NCBI GenBank assembly: GCA_943323705.2
Contig: CALPIT020000159.1
Coordinates: forward strand, 1 to 5,973
Direction: 5' to 3'
DNA length: 5,973 nucleotides
Source of the DNA: Streptomyces griseus
Lineage (GTDB): Bacteria; Bacteroidota; Bacteroidia; Chitinophagales; Chitinophagaceae
Part shown: positions 1 to 4,737 of the stretch, in pieces
Layout of the letters: each line of letters opens with the position of its first letter
Numbering within the stretch: position 1 is the first letter of the stretch
Translations under genes and position numbers: made by a program
Notes under the pieces: generated by a model
Databases searched by the model: none
Told to the model about the DNA's origin: nothing
What the model saw: only the letters and a program-made list of their open reading frames with translations

Positions 1-375
1 AAAACCCTGTTCTTTAGAAGAACAAACCACATCCACTTTACCGAAAAGTTTGGCTTCTTTGATGGCTTTACTGCTCCAAACACCGGTATCTGCATAAGCT
101 GCCGAATCTTTAGGATCAAGCAAATTCATTGGTACTTGCATAAACTGTGTAGATGCACCTCCGTGAAGAAAAAGTACTTTATGCTCATCATCTAAATTCA
201 TCAATTCTTTTACCAAAGCCCTGGCTTCTTCCATAATTGCCGTGAATTCAGGAGTACGATGACCCATTTCCAATATCGACAAACCGGAATTATTATATTC
301 AATTACCGCTTCCGCAGCTTGTTGAAAAACTTCTTTAGGTAAAATGGAAGGTCCGGCGTTGAAATTGTGAATCAT
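1..375 (-). CDS. serC: Phosphoserine aminotransferase, N-terminal part (cut by window edge)
   Basis: SerC is a PLP-dependent class V aminotransferase. It converts 3-phosphohydroxypyruvate and glutamate to O-phosphoserine and 2-oxoglutarate in cytosolic serine synthesis, and it can also act in vitamin B6 synthesis. The 125 visible residues start MIHNFNAGPSILP, the family's signature N-terminus. LSILEMGHRTPEF follows at residues 32-44. The cofactor-phosphate loop HGGASTQF is at 71-78, and TGVWSSKA at 97-104 has W100 as the ring-stacking Trp. The Schiff-base lysine lies beyond the window. A full protein is usually about 355-365 residues, so about one third is present. The start is secure because an in-frame TAA lies two codons before the ATG and the protein begins where homologues do. 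The reading frame is intact up to the edge. The gene is separated by a 390-bp gap from the next minus-strand gene and has its own -7 box, so it is probably transcribed separately. Confidence 0.96.
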   Translation of the reverse strand, partial: MIHNFNAGPSILPKEVFQQAAEAVIEYNNSGLSILEMGHRTPEFTAIMEEARALVKELMNLDDEHKVLFLHGGASTQFMQVPMNLLDPKDSAAYADTGVWSSKAIKEAKLFGKVDVVCSSKEQGF

Positions 376-422
376 GGCTTTTTATTGAAACGGGTATTTA
401 TGCTTATGGAAAAATCGAGATG

Positions 423-430
423 CAAATGTA
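423..430 (-). promoter_or_regulatory. Candidate -7 promoter box of serC (TACATTTG)
   Basis: Read on the minus strand this is TACATTTG, an exact match to the Bacteroidota sigma-ABfr -7 consensus TAnnTTTG. It would give a leader of about 40 nt before the serC ATG. I see no TTG or TTTG at the usual upstream spacing, so only half of the promoter is supported. Chance matches are possible in AT-rich DNA. The recurrence of the box before the other gene starts makes it more believable. Confidence 0.45.
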
Positions 431-441
431 GGAAAATTTAA

Positions 442-527
442 GTTTGGGGTTTGGTCGTTGTTCGTTTAAAGGTTTAAGTCGCTCCGCTGGTTTAATGGTT
501 TAATTCGCTTTGCTGGTTTGGGGTTTG
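442..527. repeat. 26-nt tandem duplication flanked by GTTTGGGGTTTG direct repeats
   Basis: The 12-mer GTTTGGGGTTTG occurs exactly at 442-453 and 516-527. Between them are two adjacent 26-nt units, 471-496 and 497-522. Both begin GGTTTAA, carry TCGCT..GCTGGTTT, and match at 20 of 26 positions. The second unit overlaps the second 12-mer. The region looks like decayed local duplication. I see no coding or RNA-gene signal in it. Confidence 0.7.
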
Positions 528-529
528 TT

Positions 530-631
530 AACCTTTTGAACGCATTGAACTTATCAAACCTTTTGAACAAAACTTTTAGCAACGCAACGTCCCTTTCAGG
601 AGACATTGCTAAGAATTTCAACCTTTTGAAC
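530..631. repeat. Three exact copies of AACCTTTTGAAC
   Basis: The 12-mer AACCTTTTGAAC is found at 530-541, 557-568 and 620-631, all in the same orientation. The first two are 27 nt apart; the hairpin at 576-612 separates the third. The third copy is embedded in TTCAACCTTTTGAA, whose ends TTCAA/TTGAA are themselves inverted. Three identical 12-mers within 102 bp are not expected by chance. The function is unknown. Confidence 0.75.
576..612. repeat. Imperfect hairpin with two nested inverted repeats
   Basis: GCAACGTCCC (584-593) can pair with GGAGACATTGC (599-609) across a TTTCA loop, with one C/A mismatch and one bulged A. A second, perfect 7-bp pair, TTAGCAA (576-582) with TTGCTAA (606-612), competes for the same right arm. 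No T tract follows on either strand, so it does not look like a classical intrinsic terminator. It could be a decayed palindromic repeat or a 3' processing structure for the minus-strand transcript. Confidence 0.5.
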
Positions 632-695
632 AAATATTCAGAAAACGACTATCTCTGCGAAATCTCTACTTTCTCTTCTTCTCCGCGGTAAAATT

Positions 696-711
696 AATTC
701 GTGAATTCGTG
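696..711. repeat. Doubled octamer AATTCGTG
   Basis: AATTCGTG is repeated directly at 696-703 and 704-711 within the pyrimidine-rich to A/T-rich transition of the gap. It is short and may be incidental, but it continues the pattern of small local duplications in this gap. Confidence 0.5.
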
Positions 712-738
712 GTTAACCCAAGCAAAACATAATCAAAG

Positions 739-763
739 TCCCCCTTGGGGGGATTGAGGGGGC
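739..763 (+). repeat. 25-nt C/G-run repeat, copy 1
   Basis: The element has the form T-C5-TT-G6-ATTGA-G5-C. It matches a second copy at 2499-2523 on the opposite strand at 24 of 25 positions; similarity continues upstream as AATCA-type sequence (731-738, 6 of 8). The single C-run can pair with either of two G-runs, giving a tight hairpin (2-nt loop) or a wider one. The copy lies 1 bp downstream of the stop codon of the minus-strand phospholipase/nuclease gene. It could therefore sit at the 3' end of that transcript. C5/G5 runs stand out strongly in this AT-rich DNA. I recall similar C5-TTT-G5 intergenic repeats in other Bacteroidota genomes, but could not check this here. Confidence 0.8.
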
Positions 764-764
764 C

Positions 765-1733
765 TCACTCCTCCCTCCCCAACATCCTCCTCCCTTCTTT
801 CCATTGTAAATTCAATGAATCAAAAGATTTTAATTCATCGGTGGAAAAATGCTGGTGAGCGAGTTCTTTTAAATCAGGCTGACCAGCGTTTATCCATGCA
901 GTATACCAAAACGAGGCAATGGCATATATTGATTGACGCATTCTTCTTTCCACCATATCGTCTAGTTTATTATTGTAAGCAATGGTATAAGCAGTTGAAT
1001 ATTGTTTTACGATTTTACCGTTTCGTTCTTCAAATGCATATTTTTTGTCTTCGCGGAATTGCTTGTTTAATTCTTTTTCAAAAAGCAATACACTGTCTGA
1101 GGCTTTAGCACTTTCCATAATGCGGTTCCAGATGAAATCGCCGGGATTAGAGATGTAATCAGCTTTTCCAATCAGAAAATCGAATTGTTTTTCGGCAAGC
1201 AATTCGGGTACACGACTTTCCCAGAAACCATGAATGCCTCTTTGATTGGTCAATTGTCCGTTGTGATTGCTGCTAGTATGTAGCGGAACATGCGCATCAC
1301 CGATGTAATGGCCAATTTCAGTGCTGTTTTTCATGATGGATGTAAAATCTTTTTTTGCAAAGGCGGCAGTGAGCCTATTGAGCATCACCTGAATATGCCA
1401 AGGAACAATGCCATGAGCCTTAAGAGAATCCTCTGAAAATTTTTCAACAGCATCTTTCCATTTTCGAGGTAAGCCATCAAATGGATAATTGCCGTAGCGG
1501 TCCATATCTATATAGTGTCTAGGTGCTTCTTCCAAAACGGCATAACGGCGTTTATCCGGATCCGTTGCATGTTCCTCCAAAAAAGAAATATTGGGTTTAT
1601 ACAACAATATCATCTCCGGAGGCAATAGAAATACCGCGTAGTAATTTATTTTTCCATGGGCATAAAATCCCCAAGAGTAACAATGATTGTATAAAATCAA
1701 AAGCAATAAAAGAAAGGCAATCTTTGTCTTCAT
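765..1733 (-). CDS. Secreted zinc-dependent phospholipase C / S1-P1 nuclease family protein
   Basis: The predicted 322-residue exported hydrolase belongs to the superfamily shared by Bacillus cereus phospholipase C and fungal P1 nuclease, which cleave phosphate diesters with a trinuclear zinc site. The start chosen is 17 codons inside the longest open frame. There MKTKIAFLLLLLIL gives a clean signal peptide, probably cut after S20 so that W21 becomes the mature N-terminus, as in the family, where the N-terminal Trp binds zinc. Candidate ligands follow in order: W21 and H26 (WGFYAH), D58 (ATDPDKRR), H73 (PRHYID), then H142, D146 and H152 in HYIGDAHVPLH, and H168 and E172 in HGFWES. The H-x3-E ending resembles phospholipase C (H142/E146) more than P1, which has Asp. 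No ligand appears missing. Bacteroidota homologues are usually called phospholipase C-like, but the substrate cannot be decided from sequence. The last codons are unusually G-rich and abut the 25-nt repeat. Confidence 0.88.
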   Translation of the reverse strand: MKTKIAFLLLLLILYNHCYSWGFYAHGKINYYAVFLLPPEMILLYKPNISFLEEHATDPDKRRYAVLEEAPRHYIDMDRYGNYPFDGLPRKWKDAVEKFSEDSLKAHGIVPWHIQVMLNRLTAAFAKKDFTSIMKNSTEIGHYIGDAHVPLHTSSNHNGQLTNQRGIHGFWESRVPELLAEKQFDFLIGKADYISNPGDFIWNRIMESAKASDSVLLFEKELNKQFREDKKYAFEERNGKIVKQYSTAYTIAYNNKLDDMVERRMRQSIYAIASFWYTAWINAGQPDLKELAHQHFSTDELKSFDSLNLQWKEGRRMLGREE

Positions 1734-1751
1734 CGGGAATGATTTGAAAAC

Positions 1752-1781
1752 CAAAATTAATTCCCAATGGTAAAAAATCAA
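1752..1781 (-). promoter_or_regulatory. Candidate promoter of the phospholipase/nuclease gene
   Basis: On the minus strand TTG (1779-1781) is followed after 19 nt by TAATTTTG (1752-1759), which matches the Bacteroidota TTG/TTTG plus TAnnTTTG pattern. Transcription would begin about 15 nt before the chosen ATG at 1733. That supports the shorter start, because the longer frame beginning at 1784 would lie upstream of the transcript. The 113-bp gap to the DUF502 gene still allows read-through from it. Confidence 0.45.
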
Positions 1782-1800
1782 CAAGAAAACAAACGTTGAA

Positions 1801-1835
1801 TCAGCAGAAAAAACTTTTCAATTCAGCAGAAAAAA
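1801..1835. repeat. Direct repeat TCAGCAGAAAAAA, two copies
   Basis: TCAGCAGAAAAAA occurs at 1801-1813 and 1823-1835, a 22-nt period of roughly two helical turns. Both copies lie between the DUF502 stop codon and the candidate promoter of the phospholipase/nuclease gene. The two could be a paired binding site upstream of that promoter (about 40-80 bp before its start) or simply a local duplication. On the minus strand each reads as a T-run followed by CTGCTGA, so the T-runs might also help end the DUF502 transcript, although no stable stem precedes them. Confidence 0.55.
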
Positions 1836-1846
1836 ACAAACTGATT

Positions 1847-2458
1847 TTATTTTTCTTCTTCTAAAATATCAGTAACACCGCCACTTACAGCGAACTTCAT
1901 CGTTTGTGAACTGCTGATATGCGTAATCGATTTGATTCTAGTTTTCGGAATGATATATACGTTTCCTGCTACTGAATAAGCCATTGGCACATACACCGCA
2001 ACATATTCTTTCAATCCAAATTCAGCCATATCTTCCTGCGTCACAAATCCTACTCTCCACACATCATTATCATCTACATTGGCCAATACATTGTAAGTAA
2101 ATTTCTTTTTATCTCCTGCAAATGCTTCGAAAAAATCCCTAGTGGTAGAATAAATATGTTTCAATCCCGGAAGCCTTTGCATCATCTTATCGAAGAACAC
2201 TAGGATTTTATTGGAAATGAAAAAATAACTGAAATAACCTATTATAATGATAAAGAGTATGATCACTACAAATCCCAATCCGTAGTTTTTCACTTGCACA
2301 ACTCCCTTGCTATCTGTAACCGTAAAAATCGGAATCAGGTTATCTATTGATGTAACTACAGAAAATAAAACGTAAAACGTAATCAATACCGGAGCCAGTA
2401 CCAATAATCCCTGTAAAAAATATTGAAGTGCTTTTTTGTATTCGAATTTGTTTGACAT
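1847..2458 (-). CDS. DUF502 family inner-membrane protein
   Basis: This 203-residue integral membrane protein belongs to DUF502, a family that includes plant COV1-like proteins and has no established biochemical role in bacteria. Two hydrophobic helices are seen: about residues 13-35 (contains GLLVLAPVLITFYVLF) and 60-81 (contains GFVVIILFIIIIGYF). Family landmarks follow: LPGLKHIYSTTRDFFEAF (96-113), VWRVGFVTQED (133-143), the VYVPMAYSVAGNVYIIP stretch (155-171) and the C-terminal KFAVSGGV (188-195). The length is normal for the family and no frame damage is seen. An acidic/lysine tail (EEEK) ends the protein. The ATG at 2458 is the natural start, since the protein begins a few residues before the first helix as in relatives. 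It lies upstream of, and codirectional with, the phospholipase/nuclease gene, but both have their own -7 boxes. It is divergent from the efflux operon. Confidence 0.9.
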   Translation of the reverse strand: MSNKFEYKKALQYFLQGLLVLAPVLITFYVLFSVVTSIDNLIPIFTVTDSKGVVQVKNYGLGFVVIILFIIIIGYFSYFFISNKILVFFDKMMQRLPGLKHIYSTTRDFFEAFAGDKKKFTYNVLANVDDNDVWRVGFVTQEDMAEFGLKEYVAVYVPMAYSVAGNVYIIPKTRIKSITHISSSQTMKFAVSGGVTDILEEEK

Positions 2459-2475
2459 GGTGAAAATTTGTAAGG

Positions 2476-2508
2476 CAAAAGTAGTGAATAGTTAGCAAGC
2501 CCCCTCAA
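2476..2508 (-). promoter_or_regulatory. Candidate promoter of the DUF502 gene
   Basis: The minus strand reads TACTTTTG at 2476-2483, an exact TAnnTTTG match, about 18 nt before the ATG. The nearest upstream TTG (2506-2508) is 22 nt away, slightly long, and lies inside the 25-nt repeat. If the promoter is real, the repeat supplies its upstream contact region. The -7 box is the better supported half. Confidence 0.42.
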
Positions 2509-2523
2509 TCCCCCAAAGGGGGA
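2499..2523 (-). repeat. 25-nt C/G-run repeat, copy 2 (inverted)
   Basis: Read on the minus strand this is T-C5-TTT-G5-ATTGA-G5-C. It differs from copy 1 (739-763) at a single position, T in place of G after the C5-TT. It lies in the divergent region between the DUF502 and TetR genes, 15 bp upstream of the DUF502 -7 box. The C-run can pair with either G-run. With copy 1 it brackets the two minus-strand genes as an inverted repeat. Confidence 0.8.
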
Positions 2524-2596
2524 AGTTGATTGCGTTTTGTTGTTTGGTGTTTGTTGATGATCATTTTTTGTGGTATTGAACTTATAAATGAATAAT

Positions 2597-2626
2597 CTTT
2601 TAAAAAAACTTTGCTACCATTAAAAG
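2597..2626. promoter_or_regulatory. Inverted repeat over the TetR-operon promoter (candidate operator)
   Basis: CTTTTAA (2597-2603) and TTAAAAG (2620-2626) form perfect 7-bp arms separated by 16 bp. The centre falls at 2611.5, exactly the middle of the TTTG -33 box (2610-2613). A dimeric TetR-type repressor bound here would block the promoter. The arms are AT-only except for the terminal C/G, so chance is a serious alternative. Confidence 0.35.
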
Positions 2627-2640
2627 TTTCCATAGTTTTG
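2610..2640 (+). promoter_or_regulatory. Promoter of the TetR-efflux operon (TTTG-N19-TAGTTTTG)
   Basis: TTTG at 2610-2613 and TAGTTTTG at 2633-2640, separated by 19 bp, match both halves of the Bacteroidota housekeeping promoter. Transcription should start at about 2643-2647, only a few bases before the ATG at 2651, so the message would be nearly leaderless. It is the best promoter in the window and probably drives all plus-strand genes, since the downstream gaps are 7 and 43 nt. Confidence 0.68.
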
Positions 2641-2650
2641 CGGCGCGAAA

Positions 2651-3277
2651 ATGAACATGACCAACGATACCGCCATTCGAATTTTTCAACAAGCACATCT
2701 TTTATTCATGCAGTATGGATTGAAAAGTGTGAGTATGGATGATATTGCCAATAAAATGGGCATCAGCAAGAAAACAATTTATCAGTTTTATGCTGATAAA
2801 GAGGCATTGGTGGCTCAAGTGGTGAAACAAATCACCTCAGAAAATCAATTACAATGCGATAACGACATCATCAATTCTGAAAATGCAATTCATGAGATTA
2901 TTCTCGCTATGGAGCAGATGTCGAAGTTGTTTGAAACCATGAATCCTTCTATTTTATTCGACCTGCATAAATATTATCCTCAAGCTTTTAAGTTCTTCCT
3001 TGCTCATAAAAATGATTTTGTGTACGGAAAAATCAAACAAAACATTACCAGAGGCATTGAAGAAGGCTTATACAGAGAAGATTTGAATATTGAAATTGTG
3101 TCGAGGTACAGAGTAGAATCTATTGTAATCGCTTTCAATCCTGAATTTCAAATTTCTGTAAAATCGAGTTTGGTAAGCATTGCACAGGAATTATCTACTT
3201 TCTTTTTATATGGTGTTGTAAATGAGAAGGGATATAAATTAATCAATAAATACACTAAAAACAGATCTAAAAAATAA
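2651..3277 (+). CDS. TetR/AcrR-family transcriptional regulator of the efflux operon
   Basis: This is a 208-residue DNA-binding regulator. Residues about 8-54 form the TetR N-terminal domain: the first helix runs to FMQYGLKSVSM, DDIANKMGIS (30-39) starts the helix-turn-helix, and KKTIYQFYADKEALV (40-54) is the recognition helix plus the conserved YxFYxxKEAL ending. The C-terminal part (about 60-200) is a variable helical ligand/dimer domain, and its ligand cannot be predicted. The stop codon is 7 nt from the start of the TolC-type gene, so regulator and pump are co-transcribed and it is most likely a local, autoregulated repressor of the pump. Two starts are possible, ATG at 2651 or ATG at 2657 (third codon). 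The domain is complete with either, and the second would leave a slightly longer leader after the promoter. The length is typical of the family. Confidence 0.93.
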   Translation: MNMTNDTAIRIFQQAHLLFMQYGLKSVSMDDIANKMGISKKTIYQFYADKEALVAQVVKQITSENQLQCDNDIINSENAIHEIILAMEQMSKLFETMNPSILFDLHKYYPQAFKFFLAHKNDFVYGKIKQNITRGIEEGLYREDLNIEIVSRYRVESIVIAFNPEFQISVKSSLVSIAQELSTFFLYGVVNEKGYKLINKYTKNRSKK

Positions 3278-3284
3278 ACATAAA

Positions 3285-4694
3285 ATGTTCAATCTAAAAT
3301 TTACCAGAGCTTTTCTTTTTTTTACAGCTCTTTTCATTTTCTCTGAAAATTCTTTCGCTCAGAAAAAATATGAATTCTCCGCAGAGCAAACTGTTGAGTA
3401 TGCAATGAAAAATGCCATAGATGTTCAAAATGCATTGCTCGATATTCAAATTCAAAAACAGGCAAATAAAGAATTTACGGCTATCGCTTTGCCGCAAGTA
3501 AATGGTAGCATAAGTGGTACTCATTTTTTCGATATTCCAGTTACAACCCTACCGGATTTCATTTCACCTTCTGTATACAATGTGTTGGTGAATAATGGTG
3601 TTCGCAATGGTAGTGGAAACCCAATCACATTTCCTACCGATGGTTTTGGAAGTGTGCCTGCTAAATTTGGTACTTCATGGAATGCTTCTGGTGGTATAGA
3701 TGTTTCTCAAATTCTTTTTGATGGACAAGTTTTTGTAGGATTGAAAGCCAGAAGCGCCGTTGTAACCCTCGCCACGCAAGCTGCTGAAGTGACCAAGGAA
3801 CAAATCAAAGCCAATGTTTACAAATTGTATTATCAATTACTTGTGGGTAAACAACAAGCTACCAGTATTGATGCTAATATCGATCGTTTTGAAAAATTAC
3901 TCAACGACACCAGAGAAATTTATAAAAATGGTTTCGCAGAAAAATTGGATGTAGAAAAAGTTGAAGTACAATTGAATAATCTCAAAACAGAAAAAGAAAA
4001 AATTTATGACCAATTGACAATGGGAAATGCTGCTTTGAAATTTTTAATTAATATCCCACAGCAAGATTCATTGATTCAAACAGATACTTTGTCTTTAGAT
4101 AAAATTGAATCTCTTGTTTTAAACGATTCTGTTAATTACAACAACAGAAAAGAATACCAACAATTGACTACTGCCATTAAATTAAGTGAATACAATATCA
4201 AAAGATTCCAATACAGCAAAATACCTACCATAGCTGCTTTCGGAACCTACTCAAAAAATGCACAACGTAATGAATTCAATTTTTTTGGTGACGGCCAATG
4301 GTTTTCTACTTCATTGGTAGGTGTAAAATTATCAGTTCCGATTTTTGATGGCAATGCTAGAAATGCAAGAATACAGAAAGCCAAATATGAATTGTATAAA
4401 GTAAAAAATAACATGACTCGCTTGCAGGATGTAATTGATATGGAAGTTGCTAACTCACGAGTTAAAATCTCATCTGCTTTAAAAACGCTGGAAACACAAA
4501 AACAAAATACTGCTTTAGCAGAAAAAGTATACAACAGCACCAAACTTAAATACGAACAAGGTTTGGGCAGTAACATTGAAATCTATAACGCTCAAACAGA
4601 ATTGAAAGTGGCTCAAAACAATTACTACGGCGCTATGTATGATGCCATTGTTGCAAAAATTGATTTCTTAAAAGCCATCGGCAAATTACCTTAA
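3285..4694 (+). CDS. TolC-family outer-membrane efflux protein
   Basis: A 469-residue outer-membrane channel of the TolC/OEP family, the exit duct of a tripartite pump. Residues 1-25 form a signal peptide (FLFFTALFIF core) likely cut at SFA|Q. The family's internal duplication is visible. QILFDGQVFVGLKA (142-155) mirrors VPIFDGNARNARIQKA (351-366), at the strand-to-helix turns of the two halves. YKNGFAEKLDVEKVEVQL (213-230) mirrors YEQGLGSNIEIYNAQTEL (423-440) in the long helices. The charged helical stretches (170-255, 360-460) fit the periplasmic tunnel. A Gly/Ser/Thr-rich insert at about 72-135 fits the first beta-barrel hairpin and is rather long. No lipobox cysteine is present, so the protein is not a lipoprotein. 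It lies between the regulator (7 nt) and the fusion protein (43 nt), the usual Bacteroidota order with the channel gene first. The exported substrate is unknown. Confidence 0.94.
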   Translation: MFNLKFTRAFLFFTALFIFSENSFAQKKYEFSAEQTVEYAMKNAIDVQNALLDIQIQKQANKEFTAIALPQVNGSISGTHFFDIPVTTLPDFISPSVYNVLVNNGVRNGSGNPITFPTDGFGSVPAKFGTSWNASGGIDVSQILFDGQVFVGLKARSAVVTLATQAAEVTKEQIKANVYKLYYQLLVGKQQATSIDANIDRFEKLLNDTREIYKNGFAEKLDVEKVEVQLNNLKTEKEKIYDQLTMGNAALKFLINIPQQDSLIQTDTLSLDKIESLVLNDSVNYNNRKEYQQLTTAIKLSEYNIKRFQYSKIPTIAAFGTYSKNAQRNEFNFFGDGQWFSTSLVGVKLSVPIFDGNARNARIQKAKYELYKVKNNMTRLQDVIDMEVANSRVKISSALKTLETQKQNTALAEKVYNSTKLKYEQGLGSNIEIYNAQTELKVAQNNYYGAMYDAIVAKIDFLKAIGKLP

Positions 4695-4737
4695 TCTTCA
4701 ACCATAACTATTTATACAGCATATTAAAACAATAATA

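Larger units (their letters stand above)
376..764. other. Gene-free, repeat-rich intergenic region
   Basis: No credible coding sequence is present in this stretch between the 3' end of the phospholipase/nuclease gene and the start of serC. It holds the serC -7 box, then a chain of short repeats. GTTTGGGGTTTG occurs twice around a 26-nt tandem repeat, and AACCTTTTGAAC occurs three times. An imperfect hairpin, the doubled octamer AATTCGTG and a 25-nt C/G-run element complete the chain. A pyrimidine-rich stretch (about 651-690) with repeated CTCT/CTTCT steps lies between them. Such repeat mosaics are familiar between Bacteroidota genes. No clear rho-independent terminator (stem followed by a T tract on the minus strand) is visible. 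Confidence 0.7.

Noticed and set aside
376..764. CRISPR array or attachment site in the repeat-rich gap
   Set aside because: Repeats are short, differ in type and are irregularly spaced. There are no uniform repeats with unique spacers, and no integrase or tRNA is nearby.
815..1108. Open frame of 97 codons on the plus strand
   Set aside because: It lies antisense inside the phospholipase/nuclease gene, whose family motifs are unmistakable. The translation has no family features.
1523..1747. Open frame of 74 codons on the plus strand
   Set aside because: Antisense shadow of the 5' half of the same gene; low-complexity translation and no promoter.
1734..1784. Longer start (17 more codons) for the phospholipase/nuclease gene
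   Set aside because: It would bury the signal peptide behind MLIFYHWELILVFKSFP and run through the candidate -7 box at 1752-1759. The internal ATG at 1733 gives a normal exported protein.
739..2523. Insertion sequence or transposon ends
   Set aside because: The inverted 25-mers enclose no transposase, and no target-site duplication is evident outside them. They are better described as dispersed repeats unless comparison shows movement.
2505..2696. Open frame of 63 codons on the minus strand across the divergent promoter region
   Set aside because: It overlaps the TetR start antisense, runs through the 25-nt repeat, and has no recognisable protein features.
3294..3524. Minus-strand open frame inside the TolC-type gene
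   Set aside because: Antisense to the signal peptide and first helix of a clear gene; no independent support.
4247..4576. Minus-strand open frame of 109 codons inside the TolC-type gene
   Set aside because: Antisense to the second OEP repeat. The cysteine- and serine-rich translation is typical of a shadow frame.
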